This document shows positions 6,241 to 7,210 of a stretch of 7,210 nt of DNA, in pieces (positions within the stretch are counted from its first letter, which is position 1; each line of letters begins with the position of its first letter). Both the position numbers and the translations under genes were made by a program. The notes beneath the pieces are model-generated. The model made no database searches and was not told where the DNA came from. It saw nothing but the letters and a program-made list of their open reading frames with translations. This stretch comes from Fidelibacterota bacterium (GTDB lineage: Bacteria; Fidelibacterota; Marinisomatia; Marinisomatales; J089): the NCBI GenBank assembly GCA_003695105.1, contig RFIZ01000281.1:1-7210 (forward strand), read 5' to 3'.

Positions 6241-6723
6241 ATGGCAACACGGAAACACCACCATCACCACCACCGCCACCGAAATACGTTCTGGCAGGAA
6301 TTCCGGTTTGAAATCACCGTAACCCTGCTCCTGGTAACCGGCGTGGCCCTGCTGGTGGAACAGTTTGAAATCCGCCGTACGGTCTGGGGCTGGATCCAGA
6401 CCGGCGTCCGGTTCCTGAATCGCTTCTTCCGAAATTTTTTCCAGGATTTCTTTAATTTTCTGCTTTCGTTGCGGCTGTCGAATACGATCGGTGTCATCCT
6501 GATTCTGATTGCATTTTTCATGATCTTCAACCGCTTCCGCAAAAAAATGATCGTACGGTATTCGGTCCTTTACTCCTGTCCCCAGTGCGGATCGGAACTG
6601 GCCCGTATCCACCGGACTTTCTACCACAAGGTTTTGGGTCTGTTTTTCTGGGCCAATATCCGGCATTACAAGTGCAAGAAATGCGATTACAAGGGGATCA
6701 AAATGGATTGGAAGCAGTCATGA
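6241..6723 (+). CDS. Two-helix membrane protein with N-terminal His6 tract and C-terminal zinc ribbon
   Basis: I do not recognise this 160-residue protein. Residues 6-14 read HHHHHHRHR, a natural hexahistidine coded by mixed CAC and CAT codons. Two membrane segments follow, about 25-39 and 83-96. Between them lies a Phe/Arg/Asn-rich stretch (58-75) that could be an amphipathic helix on the membrane surface. The C-terminal part has Cys113-x2-Cys116 and Cys145-x2-Cys148, a four-cysteine zinc ribbon, in a Lys-rich tail. With two helices both ends should lie on the same side, and Arg/Lys bordering helix 2 favours the cytoplasm. The ATG at 6241 has no Shine-Dalgarno site and sits directly after a terminator-like hairpin; an in-frame TTG at 6199 would add 14 residues but also lacks a properly spaced site. 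Its stop overlaps the BolA start (ATGA), implying coupled translation with BolA and Grx4. A role in metal sensing or delivery is speculation. Confidence 0.72.
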   Translation: MATRKHHHHHHRHRNTFWQEFRFEITVTLLLVTGVALLVEQFEIRRTVWGWIQTGVRFLNRFFRNFFQDFFNFLLSLRLSNTIGVILILIAFFMIFNRFRKKMIVRYSVLYSCPQCGSELARIHRTFYHKVLGLFFWANIRHYKCKKCDYKGIKMDWKQS

Positions 6724-6947
6724 CGGCCCAGGAGGTCCAGGCATTGATCGAAGCCGGTTTGCCCGGCGCAACCGTGGACGTATCGGATCAGCGGGGCACC
6801 GGCGATCATTTCGTGGCCGTAGTCCGCTGGGAAGGATTTCGCGATCTTTCCCTGGTGGATCAACACAAACTCGTGTACGCAACCCTCGGCGACCGGTTGA
6901 CACGCGAGATTCACGCCCTGCAATTGCAGACCGGTGTCCCTGAATAA
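6720..6947 (+). CDS. BolA-family protein, probable Fe-S/iron regulatory partner of Grx4
   Basis: A complete 75-residue protein matching the BolA fold. It has the short N-terminal helix (EVQALIEAGLPGATVDV), the G-x-G-D-H-F motif at 26-31 with the conserved His30, VDQHKLVYATLGD at 46-58, and the hallmark IHALQLQTGVPE at 64-75. The length and the GTGDHF form fit the short BolA-like group (IbaG/BolA2 type) rather than longer classical BolA. These proteins form heterodimers with CGFS glutaredoxins and bind a [2Fe-2S] cluster using Cys and GSH from the glutaredoxin and His from BolA, acting in cluster trafficking or iron sensing in the cytoplasm. The next gene is such a glutaredoxin, 21 nt away. 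The ATG at 6720 overlaps the TGA of the zinc-ribbon gene; GGAAG at 6710-6714 is a weak ribosome site, so translation is likely coupled. Confidence 0.93.
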   Translation: MTAQEVQALIEAGLPGATVDVSDQRGTGDHFVAVVRWEGFRDLSLVDQHKLVYATLGDRLTREIHALQLQTGVPE

Positions 6948-6968
6948 CCCTAACTCGAGGAGTGAGGC

Positions 6969-7210
6969 ATGAACCTGAAAGAGGAGATCGCCCAGGCGAT
7001 CAAGCAGGAACCCATCCTGCTGTTTATGAAAGGAACCCCGGAAATGCCCAGGTGTGGCTTTTCCAATCAGGTGGTTCAAATCCTGAATTACTACGGGGTC
7101 CCGTATACCGCGGTGGATGTACTGGCGGATCCGGAGATCCGGGTGGAACTGTCCCGGCAATCCGGTTGGCCGACCATTCCCCAATTGTTTGTCAAAGGCC
7201 AATTGGTGGG
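6969..7210 (+). CDS. grxD: Monothiol CGFS glutaredoxin, Grx4/GrxD type (5' part; cut by window end)
   Basis: The frame is open from the ATG at 6969 to the window end, giving 80 complete codons of a protein usually near 105 to 115 residues. It has the features of single-domain monothiol glutaredoxins: FMKGTPEMPRCGFS with glutathione-binding Lys21 and active-site Cys29 in CGFS (29-32), then SGWPTIPQLFV with WP at 67-68 and the cis-proline of TIP at residue 71. In the family this Cys and glutathione hold a bridging [2Fe-2S] cluster, either in a homodimer or with BolA, and pass it to other proteins; oxidoreductase activity is weak. GAGGAG at 6957-6962 lies 6 nt before the ATG. It follows the bolA-like gene by 21 nt in the same orientation, so the two proteins are presumably co-expressed partners. 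The C-terminal GG(C/F)D glutathione motif lies past the window. Confidence 0.95.
   Translation, partial: MNLKEEIAQAIKQEPILLFMKGTPEMPRCGFSNQVVQILNYYGVPYTAVDVLADPEIRVELSRQSGWPTIPQLFVKGQLV

Overview
The window is protein-coding bacterial chromosome, moderately GC-rich by eye, with tight gene spacing, good Shine-Dalgarno (SD) sites in front of most genes, and proteins typical of a Gram-negative bacterium (a SLT-type transglycosylase, a DASS symporter, BolA and a monothiol glutaredoxin). I cannot name the lineage. The closest sequences I recall for the GH13 and Nramp-related proteins come from Bacteroidetes/Ignavibacteria-like bacteria, but that is memory, not a search. No rRNA, tRNA, CRISPR array, insertion sequence or phage gene was seen.

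Layout: (1) 1-1331, minus strand: the N-terminal 443 codons of a large GH13 alpha-amylase-family enzyme whose 3' end lies outside the window. (2) 1332-1449: a short divergent intergenic region with a 9-bp inverted repeat that coincides with a possible -10 box on each strand. (3) 1450-2706, plus: an Nramp-related transporter that lacks the DPGN metal-binding motif. (4) 2703-4211, minus: a DASS/SLC13 sodium:carboxylate (or sulfate) symporter, convergent with the Nramp gene and sharing a TTAA in which both stop codons overlap. (5) 4212-4425: a divergent intergenic region. (6) 4426-4992, plus: an exported SLT-like lytic transglycosylase. (7) 5107-6180, plus: a nitrilase-superfamily amidohydrolase with an apparent signal peptide and a long insertion, followed by an intrinsic terminator at 6210-6236. 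(8) 6241-7210, plus: a compact gene cluster of a two-helix membrane protein with a natural His6 stretch and a C-terminal zinc ribbon, then BolA (start and stop overlapping in ATGA), then a CGFS monothiol glutaredoxin cut by the window end.

The clearest functional module is BolA-Grx4, a known partnership in [2Fe-2S] cluster handling and iron sensing. The histidine-rich zinc-ribbon membrane protein appears translationally coupled to it and is the most interesting unknown. The other genes are transport (a divalent metal or other ion; di/tricarboxylate or sulfate), polysaccharide metabolism and cell-envelope hydrolysis, and look like ordinary chromosomal neighbours rather than one pathway. I saw no convincing evidence of a defence system or a mobile island.
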